This document shows positions 12,501-21,832 of a stretch of 64,000 nt of DNA, in pieces. Each line of letters starts with the position of its first letter. Position 1 is the stretch's first letter. A model generated the notes under the pieces. That model was not told the origin of the DNA. It worked only from the letters and a program-made list of their open reading frames with translations, and ran no database searches. Origin of the DNA: Trichobilharzia szidati. Lineage: Eukaryota > Platyhelminthes > Trematoda > Strigeidida > Schistosomatidae. The stretch spans positions 86,360,793 through 86,424,792 of the forward strand of contig OX235273.1 of NCBI GenBank assembly GCA_944472155.2, in the 5' to 3' direction. The position numbers and the translations under genes were made by a program.

Positions 12501-15500
12501 CACAGAAGAAAATTCTCCACTCCCTCCTTCTACCTTGGGTATAATTCAAAGTTCTACTACTTTGATAATAATATTGTTTTTTTTATTTGAATTTTCGTAT
12601 GATATTTTAGTAGCATCTTTTTCCTAACCAACCCTTTATTTACTCTTTCTACTTATTACATAATTTATTTTGGGCACGTGTCACCATGCTTTTTCATTAA
12701 CATCTTATTTCGTGGTTATTTTTGACAGATACGTTAGGTTGAAAAAATTAAAATACAGAATATGTTTGAAGGTTTTGTTGGGTTGGATAAGACAGGTCAA
12801 TCAGCAATGCACAGACACATCAAATGAGTCCAAGATTGATAAAGACCTAATTCACTGAGTAATTTAATAATTGATACATTTGTTAATCTCACTATGAATC
12901 ATGTTTAACAATCATAATTTATTATATTGACTGTAGAATCTCTTCGGTTTGTATCAAAATCACAGTATCTTAACTTGATGACAATGAGAGTTGAATTTTA
13001 TGCATTAAAGTGATTTTCATTCACTCAGCCTACTTAGTTATTCCTTTACTTCATTACCCTTTAGTGGATGCTGTTTTTTTTATTCCTTCACGTTCCCAGT
13101 GGAACATAGGGCTTCAAGCTAGTGGCTTAAATTTTCAGTAGCAGTGTTTATTTTTACAGGATGTGGTTGCTAGCCTCATACCCAACCTTTCCTATTCACC
13201 AGCTTTAGATCTGGCTTAGCGAGGCAAAGAAGTGCGCCCGCCGGGGATCGAACCCCGGACCATGTGCATGGTCGGCGAGCGTCCTAACCGCTATGTCTAT
13301 TTATTGATTACTTTGGTTCTTAGCAATATCTCCTATCATTCGCTACAATAAAGAATAAGTCAAGTCTTACTCTGTGTAGTCACAAAGATCAAGAAACATC
13401 TAAGCGAAACCAAATATTGTATAAGCTGAAGTTCAATGGATATGTTGTTTTCGTCATGATGACCAGACTGTGGTTTAATCCTGAATACCAAAGGGACAGT
13501 TCAGTGGAGAGCTTTGCACAAAAGTATATTGATTAACAGTGTCATACTTTGAAATAGCACAAAGATTTTCTTTTTATTTCAGCTGGTACAATCGGTCACT
13601 TCATCTTCAGTTTCACAAAATGTGGTTATTGCTATGGCTGGTTTAACAAAAGTTTTTATTGGAGAATTAGTTGAAGAAGGTGAGTAACACACTTTGTCTT
13701 CATTACTGGGAACCTGTACATAAGCATTATTTGTCTAATGAATTTCTACCAAGTAACCTTAATGCAAAGGTTTTTGTGGAATTTGTTACATTAGTTACAG
13801 AGACCACATGGAGAGGAAATGTAACCTTGTGGTCAGTGCACTGGAAGTGTACCGCTGAATCCCTTTGTTCCGCTCGAGACACAAGGAATAAATTGTAATA
13901 ATATAGTGATTTTACACATTCACAGGTATTAGATAATAGCGCTTGTTGACGATATTAGTCAACTAGTAGTCTAGTTAACCGTTTTCAGAGTGTTTTATCA
14001 GTATGCTACCAACAATAACATTTTGTGCTTTAAAAATTATTTAAGTGTCTGACTAATCTTACAATTAGTTTTTCAATAAACATGTATGCCAAAACTGGAT
14101 AGCGTTCTAGTGTTCATATATATATATCTGATCAATAATACAAAAAGAACATATATCAAATTTATTCATGCTGAATGTAAAAAATAATATCGATTATCTT
14201 GTGGCTAATAGGTTCTGCATACTATTAGAAAAGAATCAGTTAAGTTAGATGAGATCTTAGAAGAAGGTTGTTGATTGTATAACGTCCGATGGTAACTGGC
14301 CATCATATTGATTAGAACTTCTGAGACTGTATACAAGTAGTACTCCTTACAGGCATCCGTCTATTAGGGTAAAAACCTCTAGGATTATTCGTAAGACATT
14401 AGCATCAGGTATTATTATTATTCTCTTTATACAGAATAGTATTTTCTGCATTTTCATATTGTAGCAAATTTACTCTTTTTACCCTACTAAACAATATGGT
14501 GGAAATTTTGAGGTTCTGGTGGTGAATTTCGATTCATTCCGCTTAAACTTCTTCAAAATATTTACACTAATCTACCCTAAGATTACCCACGAAAATCCCA
14601 GAAATTGCCTAAAAAATTTTTTCATTTGGCTTGCAAATAAAATCAACAGAAATGAACATAAGATTTGATGTGTGTGCAAGCTAATTTAGGACCACTTAGT
14701 TATTTATTTTTTTTTACTCTACATTACTCTTTGTCATACATTATGATATTTTCTTAAAGATGCACGGGTGAAAATATTACGATTTGACAACATCTCTGAT
14801 TGATTAAAATAAAAAATAAATAAAGTAATTTGCAGCAAGCAAAAACCGAAAAACTGGTCGAAGAAGCAGCAAAGACAGGACTCCAGGTGAACATAGACAA
14901 GACGGAGGTTATGAAAATAACCAACCAACAACAACAACAACAATAGCAGCAACATCCAGCGCCAATCACCATCAACGGGAGGGATTTGAAAGAGGTTACT
15001 TCATTCACTTATCTAGGGAGCATTGTCTCAACTAAGGAGGAACGGACGAGGATGTCAAATCGAGAATCGGGAAGGCGAGAAACACATTCATCAACCTGAA
15101 ACCAATCTGTAAATCTTCCGCTGTCACTCAACATCAACAACAAAATTCGGATTTTCAATACAAACGTCAAGTCGGTCAGTTCTTCTATACGGATCAGAAA
15201 CTTGGCGGGTCACAAAGAATATTTCCAACAGCCTGTTGCAGACCTTTATCAACAACTGTCTTCGCTCTATACTGAAGATCAGATGGCCGGAAAGAATCAC
15301 CAACAAGAAACTATGGGAACAAACAAAACAAGAACCAATCGCTCAACAAATATGCAGGAGAAAGTGGAGATGGATTGGAGACTCGCTGAGGAGGCCGCTG
15401 GGTGACATCGCGCGTCAGGCCAACGCTCGAGTGGAACCCGAAAGGGAAGCGGCGAGTGGGACGTCCAAGGGTGACATAGAGGAGATCGTGTGAAGAGGAG

Positions 15501-18500
15501 TTGAAACAGTATGGACTAACATGGATGCAGGTGAAAAGTACAGCAGAAGACAGAAGCAAGTAGAGACGTGCAGTTGAAGTCCTATGTTCCACTAGGAACC
15601 CAAGGGAACAGTAATAATAATAATAATTTGCAGCAGTGTGTTTGATAGAATTGGGTATTGTGGTAGCCTGAAATTCAAGCAAGTCTCCGGCTGTAGATCT
15701 CTTAAATTAAACCTGTGCATTATTGAGACGGTCATTTACAAGTGATCAGTACGTAAACAATACAACTCTCAACAAATTATACTTGTACTTTAAGAATTTC
15801 AATGGGCATAATGTTGATGATTTTCGATTATTCTGTTCTCTTGTATACTGCGTTGTGTCATTGTTTCTATTTCCTCTACAATTCAATATACAGGTCATTT
15901 ATAAAGTGTGACAATTTAAGCTGATACAGATCTGTGGACAAATTTTTAATGCTTTCTTTTTCTTCACTGTATGGTTAATATCAACCAGATGGGACAAAAT
16001 AAGGCTTCAGATAGTTCATACTTGTTCTTTATTTAGGCACTATTGGTGATTTTTAGTGATAAGGATGGGTAAGCTGAATATAACTGTCTTCTCAGGAGCA
16101 GTTAAACTGATAAATACACATAGATGTGATTAAACTAGCTAGCTTATTGCTTGTTTTATTTATAGAATCTGACCTAAACAAACTGGTTAGCACTCACGAG
16201 GTGTGCAACATAGATGGCACTGAAATAGAAACCAAGTCGGAAATTAAATATCTTGGCGTCATTCTCTCTGCTGATCTTTCCTGGTCGTCTCATATCTTGA
16301 TGATTTCTACGAAAATATTCCGTCTTACCTTCTACATCAAGAAGTTAGGACATTCTGGAATAACCCAACCCTTACTCTTACGATTCGTTAACTCTTGCAT
16401 CCTGCCTATTATTCTCTATTGTCCCCCCTTAGATTTTCCAGGGCTACTGAAGAAGGACTATATCTCATTACGTAGGGTGTTAAAGATTGTCAGCAGAGTA
16501 AGCAACGTGCCACTTAACCAGCTTGTTAATATTCTGGTCGACAGGCACATGGACTCATGTGAAAAATGGGCTAAATCCATTCTGTCTAACTCACACCACC
16601 CTCTTCATTCACAACTCTCCCCTTGTATCTCATCAGGCAGGACCAGAAGCCTATATAGAAAACTATATGCTCGCACTAGCAAGTACAAAAACTCAACCAT
16701 ACCCTAGTTGTATCGTGTTCTGTGCGATAAAGAAAGCATTAGGCGTGAAACGTATTACTTATTAAATAGTCAGTAGAACAACTGGATGTCGTCTTTCCAA
16801 CTCATATCATTTATAGGTACAACGTTTTCTTTCTTTTCCTTTTCTCTCTCCTTTTTTTCTGTTATGTGCTGTTTTGTTTCTTTCTTCCGCTTACGCCAGT
16901 AAGTATGATAGCACCTACTTTTCTAACACCTTCAAACACTGTTCAACTTTGGCTTTGCTACCAACCTGCCAATATGTTGTTGTCATAATCGACTGAGATT
17001 TCCTTAATCTATGTAGAATTTTATTTATTGATAATGTACAAACTGGATGCAATACTGTAGTAAAAATGCTGAGAATTCCATTCTATATCACAAGTACTGT
17101 TTTGGAATAAAGCAAATTATTATTATTGTTATTATCATTATTATAGAATGTCCTATTCGTATTTGTCAGTCTCTAGGACAAAACTACACTTGACAGATCA
17201 CCATTATATGGCAGTTTAATAAATAATCTTATGTATATCTGAATAAAGTCAGAGGTGATTTAATTGGAAATTATAAGGCCCGCTTACGTACTGTGTTTCA
17301 AATATAAAATCGACAACTCATATAACGAAGAATTATGTTTCCGATTACACAATGACATAACTGTCTTCTTTCGCTCGCCATGTCCATATATATTTAATAT
17401 ATTGGGTAGTGGGGGTGGGGTTATCCATAGTTATCATAATAATGACATTTCAGGAGACTATACAGACCAATCCCAAATGTATAATGTTGTTTTAAAATAC
17501 AGCTCGTTTATGTACCTTTGAAACTAATTAGCTGAACCCAAAACCCATAAAATAAAGGTTAGTTGCGTAACCATTCACATCTTTTGTCACTGAGAATTAA
17601 AGTTGCCAAAAAATAATACAATCAAGTTTCACAAGTGACAGATAAAATCTACTTATGTAATGTAATGTAATGTGTTATTCAGATAGACGTAGATTCTCTT
17701 ATATTCGGGATACCGAATAACTCAGAAGAGTTGGTTCGTAGGGAATTCATTTGTTCTTCAAGTTTAACCACGGATTGATAGCAAATAGAGAACCGTTGAA
17801 AACCAGGGAGTACTAAACAGCTGTTTCATCCTAGCTTAGGACTCATCGGCAGTACACATCCATTGGGTTTCGAACCCAGTACCTTCCAGTCACAAGGCAA
17901 ACTCGTAAACTATTCAGCCACTGGGACCCAACTCAAAGGCCAGCTCATGAATTGTAACTTCTACCAATTCGTGATGCATTTAGCGCAACCACCAACCAAT
18001 TTCATCAGCGAGTATTTGTCCTCACTCCCGACTGGATGGAGCCCACTGGTCACCACTTTTCACTAGAACTCAAGAAAACTCCTTCTTGTAGCCAGTCACT
18101 AGCGAGCATGAGATTAATCTACAAGAGTTGGTTTGGAGGGGATTTGATTTATTTTCGAAGTTTGACCGCATAAATGCATGGATCACTAAGTCTCATCGTA
18201 GTGGGTGAAGGGACTACGAGCTTACCTTGTAACCGGAAGGTCCTGTTTTCAAACCCTGGCGGTGGGTGCGTACTGATGAAGAGACCAAAACTAGGACTAA
18301 ACAGCTGTTCAGTACTCCTTGCAGGTTTTCCAATAGTTCTCTAACTGATACTAGCCCATGATGAAAAATCCTCCAACCAATCAAACAAAATCCCTACAAA
18401 CCGATACTTGAAAGCCAAAAAAAATTAGGGTAACTGGGAAGAGTGGCTTAGTCACTATGATAACATCTTTCTGTATATTATCTTCAACTATTGAACAATG

Positions 18501-19433
18501 TAAAAACTCATTTACATAAACCGCTATGTACCTAAGAGAGAAGAACAAACAAAGTTTTCACATAAATTTGCTTGTCCCAACTTATTCTTTATATCACATC
18601 ACTATAACAATGTAAAACGTCACCAATAAATGGGGAAATGTCCTCCGCTTAGATTCGTCAGCAGTAAGTGCGCATTATTCACACAGCACAAACTGATCAG
18701 CAGTATATTCATTTGGCTTTGGTGAATTAAGCTTACCACTAAACCTGTAATCAGAGAATTATGAGTTATAGTTGTAATTTTCAAATTGATGTAATTTTAT
18801 TGCGCCTAATTTTTGATGTATATCTTACAGTCTTATTTGCAGTTGTAACTTTTCTTTCATTCTAATCGGTTCTAAATACGTATTTAAAGTAAGTATGAAA
18901 CAGCTACCTGATGTTTTACGTGTAGGTCGCGCCTTTTAGAATCAACCAGCCATACTGTTATGCAAGTAATGTGTATTAAACAAACGTATAATCCACACGG
19001 TATTGTAAATTCCCCCTTGAAGTCTAAAATATTGTCGAACAGAACGGTGTCCTCCTATTCATTATATAAAATCGTTAGTTGTTCGATCTTAACCTATACT
19101 TTCAAAATAATGTTTATTACAGGAAAATAGATGTTCTAAGTTTTAGAATCTTCGATCAACTGGACTGATATCAATCTTTATTCATATTCACACTGACCGT
19201 AGACGCTTAATTCGTTGTCAGTACTTGTTATTATTATTATTTCTTTTTACTGTTTTATGTGTGAATGAATCAGTTATACCTTTATTTTTGCTATTGTTTC
19301 ATTAGCACTCAGTTACAAAGAACGTTTAGGTGAAAGTGGACCATTGAAACCAAAACACATTAGAGAAGCTTATCGTGTATTGTCAGAAGAAGGTAGATGT
19401 TGTACAGAAACTCCTGAAAATCCCCTTTTATAA
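3332..19433 (+). CDS. TAF11: TFIID subunit 11 (TBP-associated factor 11), whole gene
   Basis: Four coding exons (3332-3526, 6586-7089, 13583-13679, 19306-19433) join to 924 nt, that is 307 residues and a stop. All splice sites are GT-AG, and the phases are 0, 0 and 1. TAF11 pairs with TAF13 through a histone fold inside TFIID and helps load RNA polymerase II at promoters. The fold occupies about residues 202-298. It includes [39 protein letters not shown] and [15 protein letters not shown], each very close to the animal TAF11 family. The N-terminal 200 residues are longer and more acidic or Ser/Thr-rich than in vertebrates (human TAF11 is about 211 residues in all). The introns (3.1, 6.5 and 5.6 kb) are mostly transposon sequence. 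The start chosen is the first ATG after a good acceptor. Confidence 0.93.
3612..3798 (-). mobile_element. tRNA-derived SINE, family B
   Basis: Read on the - strand it starts with a tRNA-like head: box A resembling TAGCTCAGTGGTAATG and box B with GTTCGAATCTC spacing. The body is shared with 32393-32577 and, more decayed, 42348-42500. It lies in TAF11 intron 1. The tRNA cloverleaf is not complete, so this is a SINE promoter and not a tRNA gene. Confidence 0.7.
3998..4200 (-). mobile_element. RTE-type LINE, decayed 3' end
   Basis: Begins with a TTATTATTATT tail and CCCTAGTGGAAAATAGGGCT, the complement of the RTE 3' end seen at 15580-15625 and 1680-1715. Only the last part of pol can be followed and it is heavily mutated. 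Confidence 0.55.
4594..4771 (+). mobile_element. tRNA-derived SINE, family A (damaged head)
   Basis: The body matches the SINE at 13077-13312 in the opposite orientation. It ends in CCCTATGTTCCACTGGGAAC followed by a GAAGGAATAAAAAAA tail. The tRNA-like head is internally deleted. The tail resembles the RTE LINE 3' end in this window, which suggests that the LINE mobilises it. Confidence 0.7.
5114..6039 (+). mobile_element. Short Penelope-like unit with inverted ends and TSD
   Basis: 926 bp flanked by a perfect 14-bp direct repeat CGAATTAATCAACT at 5100-5113 and 6040-6053. The sequences at 5142-5169 and 5979-6007 are inverted copies of each other, containing AGAAAATCAAAACAAGATTT. Between them lies a GIY-YIG endonuclease frame (5172-5603) but no reverse transcriptase, so the unit cannot move by its own proteins. 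It lies in TAF11 intron 1, in the sense orientation. Confidence 0.85.
5172..5603 (+). pseudogene. PLE GIY-YIG endonuclease domain, RT missing
   Basis: 143 codons. [20 protein letters not shown] and the following RVNEHR match the GIY-YIG core of PLE C-terminal endonucleases: the Y-I-G triad, the Arg on the following helix, and paired Cys residues typical of PLE. The C-terminal part ([20 protein letters not shown]) is also typical. The frame itself is open, which suggests a fairly recent insertion, but the N-terminal RT domain is absent. Confidence 0.8.
6586..7089 (+). CDS. TAF11: TAF11 coding exon 2
   Basis: Encodes residues 66-233. The acceptor TTCTTCCAAACAG ends at 6585; the donor CGT|GTAAGT lies at 7089/7090. 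Both ends are in phase 0. It holds a Ser-rich part, an unbroken acidic block of Asp/Glu (about residues 150-172) and the first helix of the histone fold from about residue 202. The opposite-strand open frame at 6567-6893 is a shadow caused by the acidic and serine codons. Confidence 0.93.
7136..7365 (-). mobile_element. Hammerhead SINE (S-alpha type), left arm of inverted pair
   Basis: Read on the - strand: tRNA-like head near 7330-7360, hammerhead motif at 7270-7219, and 3' segment ending near TTTGTAGGGATT-like sequence. It is opposed head to head by the + strand copy at 7440-7670, so the locus forms a large interrupted palindrome in TAF11 intron 2. Confidence 0.75.
7219..7270 (-). ncRNA. 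Hammerhead ribozyme motif HH1, core mutated
   Basis: Helix I strand GCATACTG is followed by core TTGAAGA (consensus CTGANGA), stem II GTCCC/GGAC, GAAA, minimal stem III, and cleavage triplet GTC. C3 is replaced by U, so activity is unlikely. Confidence 0.7.
7440..7670 (+). mobile_element. Hammerhead SINE (S-alpha type), right arm of inverted pair
   Basis: Head-to-head partner of 7136-7365. It has a tRNA-like head, then the hammerhead at 7531-7583, then a body with GGTTCTCTGACTGGCATCAA and an AAATCCCTACAAACTAGAAC end. Confidence 0.75.
7531..7583 (+). ncRNA. Hammerhead ribozyme motif HH2, core mutated
   Basis: GCGTACTG, then ATGAAGA in place of CTGANGA, a weakened stem II (ATCTC), GAAA, and cleavage triplet GTC. 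C3 is A, and the 3' strand of helix I is also eroded. Confidence 0.7.
8075..8102. repeat. (GATC)n microsatellite
   Basis: Seven uninterrupted GATC units. Confidence 0.95.
8634..11439 (+). mobile_element. Near-full-length Penelope-like element with inverted ends
   Basis: About 2.8 kb. The ends (8636-8796 and 11288-11439) are inverted copies of each other over roughly 150 bp with few differences; both hold ATTACAATGG / CCATTGTAAT and AGAAAGAAAGACC / GGTCTTTCTTTCT. Such inverted 'pseudo-LTRs' are known for PLEs. The interior carries an RT plus GIY-YIG frame at 8822-10884, sense to TAF11, whose intron 2 it occupies. Confidence 0.85.
8822..10884 (+). pseudogene. PLE polyprotein: reverse transcriptase + GIY-YIG, broken
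   Basis: From ATG 8822 the frame reads through the N-terminal helical region, then PLE RT motifs: [36 protein letters not shown], motif [13 protein letters not shown], motif [17 protein letters not shown], motif C RYVDDTF (catalytic Asp pair) and motif D FNFLDLNV. The endonuclease part begins at NCVYKY (about 10568). Breaks: in-frame TAA at 8894-8896 and 9767-9769, and one frameshift at about 10603-10612 inside the GIY-YIG core. After it the remaining C-terminus stays open to 10884. The polymerase motifs are otherwise intact, so inactivation looks recent. Confidence 0.88.
11560..12060 (+). mobile_element. RTE-type LINE fragment, second subfamily
   Basis: Broken frames give an RTE C-terminal pol signature ([20 protein letters not shown]), preceded by the RT-thumb motif around [11 protein letters not shown] at 11650-11680. 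The subfamily differs from the 15.2-kb and 1.7-kb copies. Several stops and frameshifts are present. Confidence 0.7.
12061..13070. other. TAF11 intron 2, no further feature
   Basis: Pyrimidine-rich and AT-rich sequence without recognised repeats or exons. The short open frame at 12670-12858 has no flanking splice sites of note. Confidence 0.5.
13077..13312 (-). mobile_element. tRNA-derived SINE, family A (best copy)
   Basis: On the - strand: tRNA-like head with box A TAGCGGTTAGGACG and box B GGGTTCGATCCCC (complement at 13240-13305), a body including AGGTTGGGTATGAGGCTAGC, then CCCTATGTTCCACTGGGAAC, CGTGAAGGAATAAAA and a poly(A)-like tail (13077-13090). The head would drive RNA polymerase III transcription. 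It matches 4594-4771, and its head matches 22968-23041. Confidence 0.8.
13583..13679 (+). CDS. TAF11: TAF11 coding exon 3
   Basis: 97 nt, phase 0 in and phase 1 out. The acceptor TTTTTATTTCAG ends at 13582; the donor is G|GTGAGT at 13679/13680. It encodes the central long helix of the histone fold, [20 protein letters not shown] and then LVEE. This is the most conserved stretch of the family and secures the identification. Confidence 0.95.
14703..14824. other. TAF11 intron 3, AT-rich
   Basis: Contains short poly(T) and ATAAA-rich runs just before an RTE fragment. No gene is seen in 13680-14820 either. Confidence 0.4.
14825..15625 (+). mobile_element. RTE-type LINE, 3' half of pol
   Basis: Shifting frames encode the RT thumb and C-terminus: [20 protein letters not shown], a (CAA)n Gln run with a stop at 14944, [10 protein letters not shown], a segment near [10 protein letters not shown], then [19 protein letters not shown] and the [16 protein letters not shown] tail. 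The 3' end is CCTATGTTCCACTAGGAACC followed by (TAA)n. The 5' end is truncated. The most continuous frame is 15236-15493. It lies in TAF11 intron 3, sense. Confidence 0.85.
16126..17146 (+). mobile_element. CR1/jockey-type LINE, 3' fragment, copy 1
   Basis: The frame 16126-16707 carries [19 protein letters not shown] and then [20 protein letters not shown], the thumb/C-terminal pol signature of CR1/jockey-type elements. The 3' UTR ends in TTGGAATAAAGCAAATT plus a (TTA)n tail. A TAG at 16705 truncates the last about 27 codons compared with copy 2. Nearly identical to 19866-20812 and to 46796-45890 (reverse). Confidence 0.85.
17735..17945 (-). mobile_element. Hammerhead SINE, left arm of second inverted pair
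   Basis: - strand copy with tRNA-like box B (GGTTTCGAACCC as seen on the + strand at 17866) and the hammerhead HH3. It is opposed by the + strand copy at 18180-18415. A spacer of about 230 bp contains CTCACTCCCGACTGGATGGA, also found beside the 53.8-kb pair. Confidence 0.75.
17806..17860 (-). ncRNA. Hammerhead ribozyme motif HH3, core mutated
   Basis: GTGTACTG is followed by CCGATGA (U4 changed to C), stem II with a G-U closing pair, GAAA, and cleavage triplet GTT. Helix I pairing (TAGTAC) is kept. Activity is doubtful because U4 is an invariant core residue. Confidence 0.7.
18180..18415 (+). mobile_element. Hammerhead SINE, right arm of second inverted pair
   Basis: tRNA-like head (18215-18262), hammerhead HH4, then the usual body GTTCTCTAACTGATACTAG and the end AAATCCCTACAAACCGATAC. 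Confidence 0.75.
18264..18319 (+). ncRNA. Hammerhead ribozyme motif HH4, core mutated
   Basis: GCGTACTG, ATGAAGA core (C3 to A), GACCA in stem II, TAAA instead of GAAA (G12 lost), and triplet GTT. Inactive by consensus. Confidence 0.7.
19306..19433 (+). CDS. TAF11: TAF11 coding exon 4 and stop
   Basis: The acceptor TTGTTTCATTAG ends at 19305. The exon completes an Ala codon and gives [18 protein letters not shown], then [11 protein letters not shown] and a short variable tail ending in NPLL and TAA at 19431-19433. This is the last helix of the histone fold. In other animals a basic tail follows; here it is short and Cys-containing. Confidence 0.93.
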
Positions 19434-19542
19434 AGTATCTATGTATATACATATATATATATATATATATGAACGTTTAACCATGTCTAATTTTATTGCT
19501 TTGCTTGCAAAATATCCTTGTTACACTTGAAGAAATTATCAA

Positions 19543-19548
19543 AATAAA
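19543..19548 (+). terminator. Candidate TAF11 poly(A) signal
   Basis: An AATAAA hexamer lies about 110 nt after the TAF11 stop codon, beyond an (AT)n run at 19449-19470. It is the first such hexamer downstream, so it is a plausible cleavage signal. Confidence 0.45.
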
Positions 19549-19865
19549 AAACAACGCTTCTTCGTATTTACTTTTGATTTATTTAGCTGAAAGGAAAGAG
19601 CTTTTTCAACTGTGGTGGTGTCTATGATATACTACACATTGATAAAGTATATTCAATCCAGAGTTTCCTTCTCACTGACTTCTCAAAACACCCGAAACTG
19701 AATTAAAGTCGCTGAGTTTAGTGAACAGACCGGACATACTTGGTTGGTTGATTTCAGTCAGAGTAGTTAAGTCTAGAAAGGTGTATTGGTTCCCATTTGG
19801 TAATCGATTTGCACACAATAGTGTTTTTTGTTTAGAGTTATATATATATATATATTAAATTAATT

Positions 19866-20812
19866 AATTTAATTAAATATCTTGGCGTCATTCTATCTGC
19901 TGATCTTTCCTGGTCGTCTCATATCTTGATGATTTCTAAGAAAATATTCCGTCTTACCTTCTACATCAAGAAGTTAAGACATTCTGGAATAACCCAACCC
20001 TTACTCTTACGATTCGTTAACTCTTGCATCCTGCCTATTATTCTCTATTGTTCCCCCTTAGTTTTTCCCGGGCTACTGAAGAAAGACTATACCTTATTAC
20101 GCAGGATGTTAAAGGTTGTCAGCAGGGTAAGCAACGTGCCACTTAACCAGCTTGTTAATATTCTGGTTGACAGGCACTTGGACTCATGTGAAAAATGGGC
20201 TAAATCCATTCTATCTAACTCACACCACCCTCTTCATTCACAACTCTCCCCTTGTATCTCATCAGGCAGGACCAGAAGCCTATGTAGAAAACTATATGCT
20301 CGCACTAGCAAGTACAAAAACTCAACCATACCCTACTTAGCTCGTGTTCTGTGCGATAAAGAAAGCATTAGGCGTGAAACTTATAACTTATTAAATAGTC
20401 AGTAGAACAATTGGATCTCGTCTTTCCAACTCATATCATTTATAGGTACAACGTTTTCTCTCTTTTTTGTTATGTGCTGTTTTGTTTCTCTCTTCCTTAC
20501 AAACTCTACTTAAAACATTCTTCTTCGTTCTTTCACACTCTGTATATCTCGACCTTTTTGTTACCGCTTACGCCAGTAAATATGCTAGTATCTACTTTTC
20601 TAACACCTTCAAACATTCTGTTCACTTTTGGCTTTGCTACCGATATGCTAATATGTTGTTGTCAAAATTAACCGAGACTACCCATAATCTATGTAGAATT
20701 TTATTTATTGTTAATGTACAAACTGGATGCAATACTGTAGTGAAATGCTGAGAATTCCATTCTGTATCACAAGTACTGTTTTGGAATAAAGCAAATTATT
20801 ATTATTATTATC
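19866..20812 (+). mobile_element. CR1/jockey-type LINE, 3' fragment, copy 2
   Basis: Starts inside the [13 protein letters not shown] motif. The open frame 19926-20405 encodes the C-terminal pol segment to its natural stop (NLLNSQ). The 3' UTR ends in AATAAAGCAAATT plus (ATT)n. It is 5'-truncated, as usual for LINEs, and lies 430 bp after the TAF11 stop codon. Confidence 0.85.
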
Positions 20813-20964
20813 CTACAGTTGATGCAGTTAATTGTACATTCATACTTTTAATTGACTATTGATATATCTGGACGGAATTGATCACTTCCAAATAGAACGA
20901 AATGTGCATTCATTGCTAACTACCAACAATCAAGTAACTTCTAGAGCTGTGACGTGTATTTCTA

Positions 20965-21290
20965 GTAGTAGTGTGGCGTGTGCTACTGATAAGATTTATC
21001 AGTAGTATATAGGGAGACCTTCATCGGCATAAAAATATCAAATAGCAGGGAGATAGATTTGACGTCAAAGAGAGCAAACGAACCAGTGTTGCAGCAAAAC
21101 ATGGAGACACGAAAAGAAGACAAAGAAACTCAATACGAAGGGCAGAAGTAGCACAACAGGGATGATCTGTGCAAATAGTGATTTGAAGATAAGGTGTACA
21201 TAATTTGGCTATATAGAGATGGTAATTTGACCAAGTCTCTTGTCTTCTACCTTTATAGTAGTAATAAAGTTTCTTAAACGTATCGAATAA
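20965..21290 (+). mobile_element. Solo-LTR-like repeat related to the Gypsy element at 61.8 kb
   Basis: Shares GTGTGCTACTGA, AGTAGTATATAG, an AACGAACCAGTG-like block, an AGACAAAG block and a late AATAAAG with 61850-62103, in the same order. These would be promoter and poly(A) parts of an LTR. The ends are not precise, and no target duplication was identified. Confidence 0.5.
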
Positions 21291-21785
21291 ATGCCAAGCT
21301 ATTATGATTAACTCTGTTCGCCTGTGTTTGGACCGTATACTGGTTGCATTTTATTTGACAAGAATAATGTGAACGAATAATTAATTTCATGATACATCTA
21401 TGTTTAAACAGCAAGAAGAAGTGAAGATGAGGATGTTGAAAACTTATATTTCATTTATTCCAAAGGAATTAGCACCAAAGACGTATTTTACCATATCTTA
21501 GCCCTATTTTTAAGCTGAAATTCGGTCCTTCCTCTACTGTTATATGTCATATCAGTCGAGAATAACAATTCACTGATTAAAGTATCAATTCTTTTTAAAT
21601 TTTATGAGTTATGCTGCCAGAAGAGCGATTAATTAATGTTTGTGGACGATTATGAAGGCTATCTTAGCAACTATAATAAAAGCACCTACGGTGAGCAGAC
21701 ACTGTACTCGTTGGTCTAAATAAAAAAAATAATTAATCCTGATACTGACATTTGAACAATTTTAAATTCTCTTGTCGTTTGTAAG

Positions 21786-21832
21786 GTAACATTAAAACAC
21801 CGATTCCACATGCGATAAGTGAAATTGTTAAG
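21786..21832 (+). CDS. Tentative internal exon, unknown gene
   Basis: A 47-nt stretch between TTGTAAG and the donor AAG|GTAAGA is open only when entered in phase 1: it encodes G-NIKTPIPHAISEIVK and leaves in phase 0. The phase fits the candidate exons at 31782 and 32191. The acceptor is weak (AAG) and the product is not recognised. Confidence 0.2.

Noticed and set aside
13222..13310. tRNA gene on the - strand
   Set aside because: Box A and box B are present, but the acceptor stem and cloverleaf are not, and the sequence continues into a SINE body with a LINE-like tail.
14734..15008. Leu/Cys-rich open frames on the - strand
   Set aside because: Produced by the (CAA)n repeat of the RTE element read in the wrong strand.
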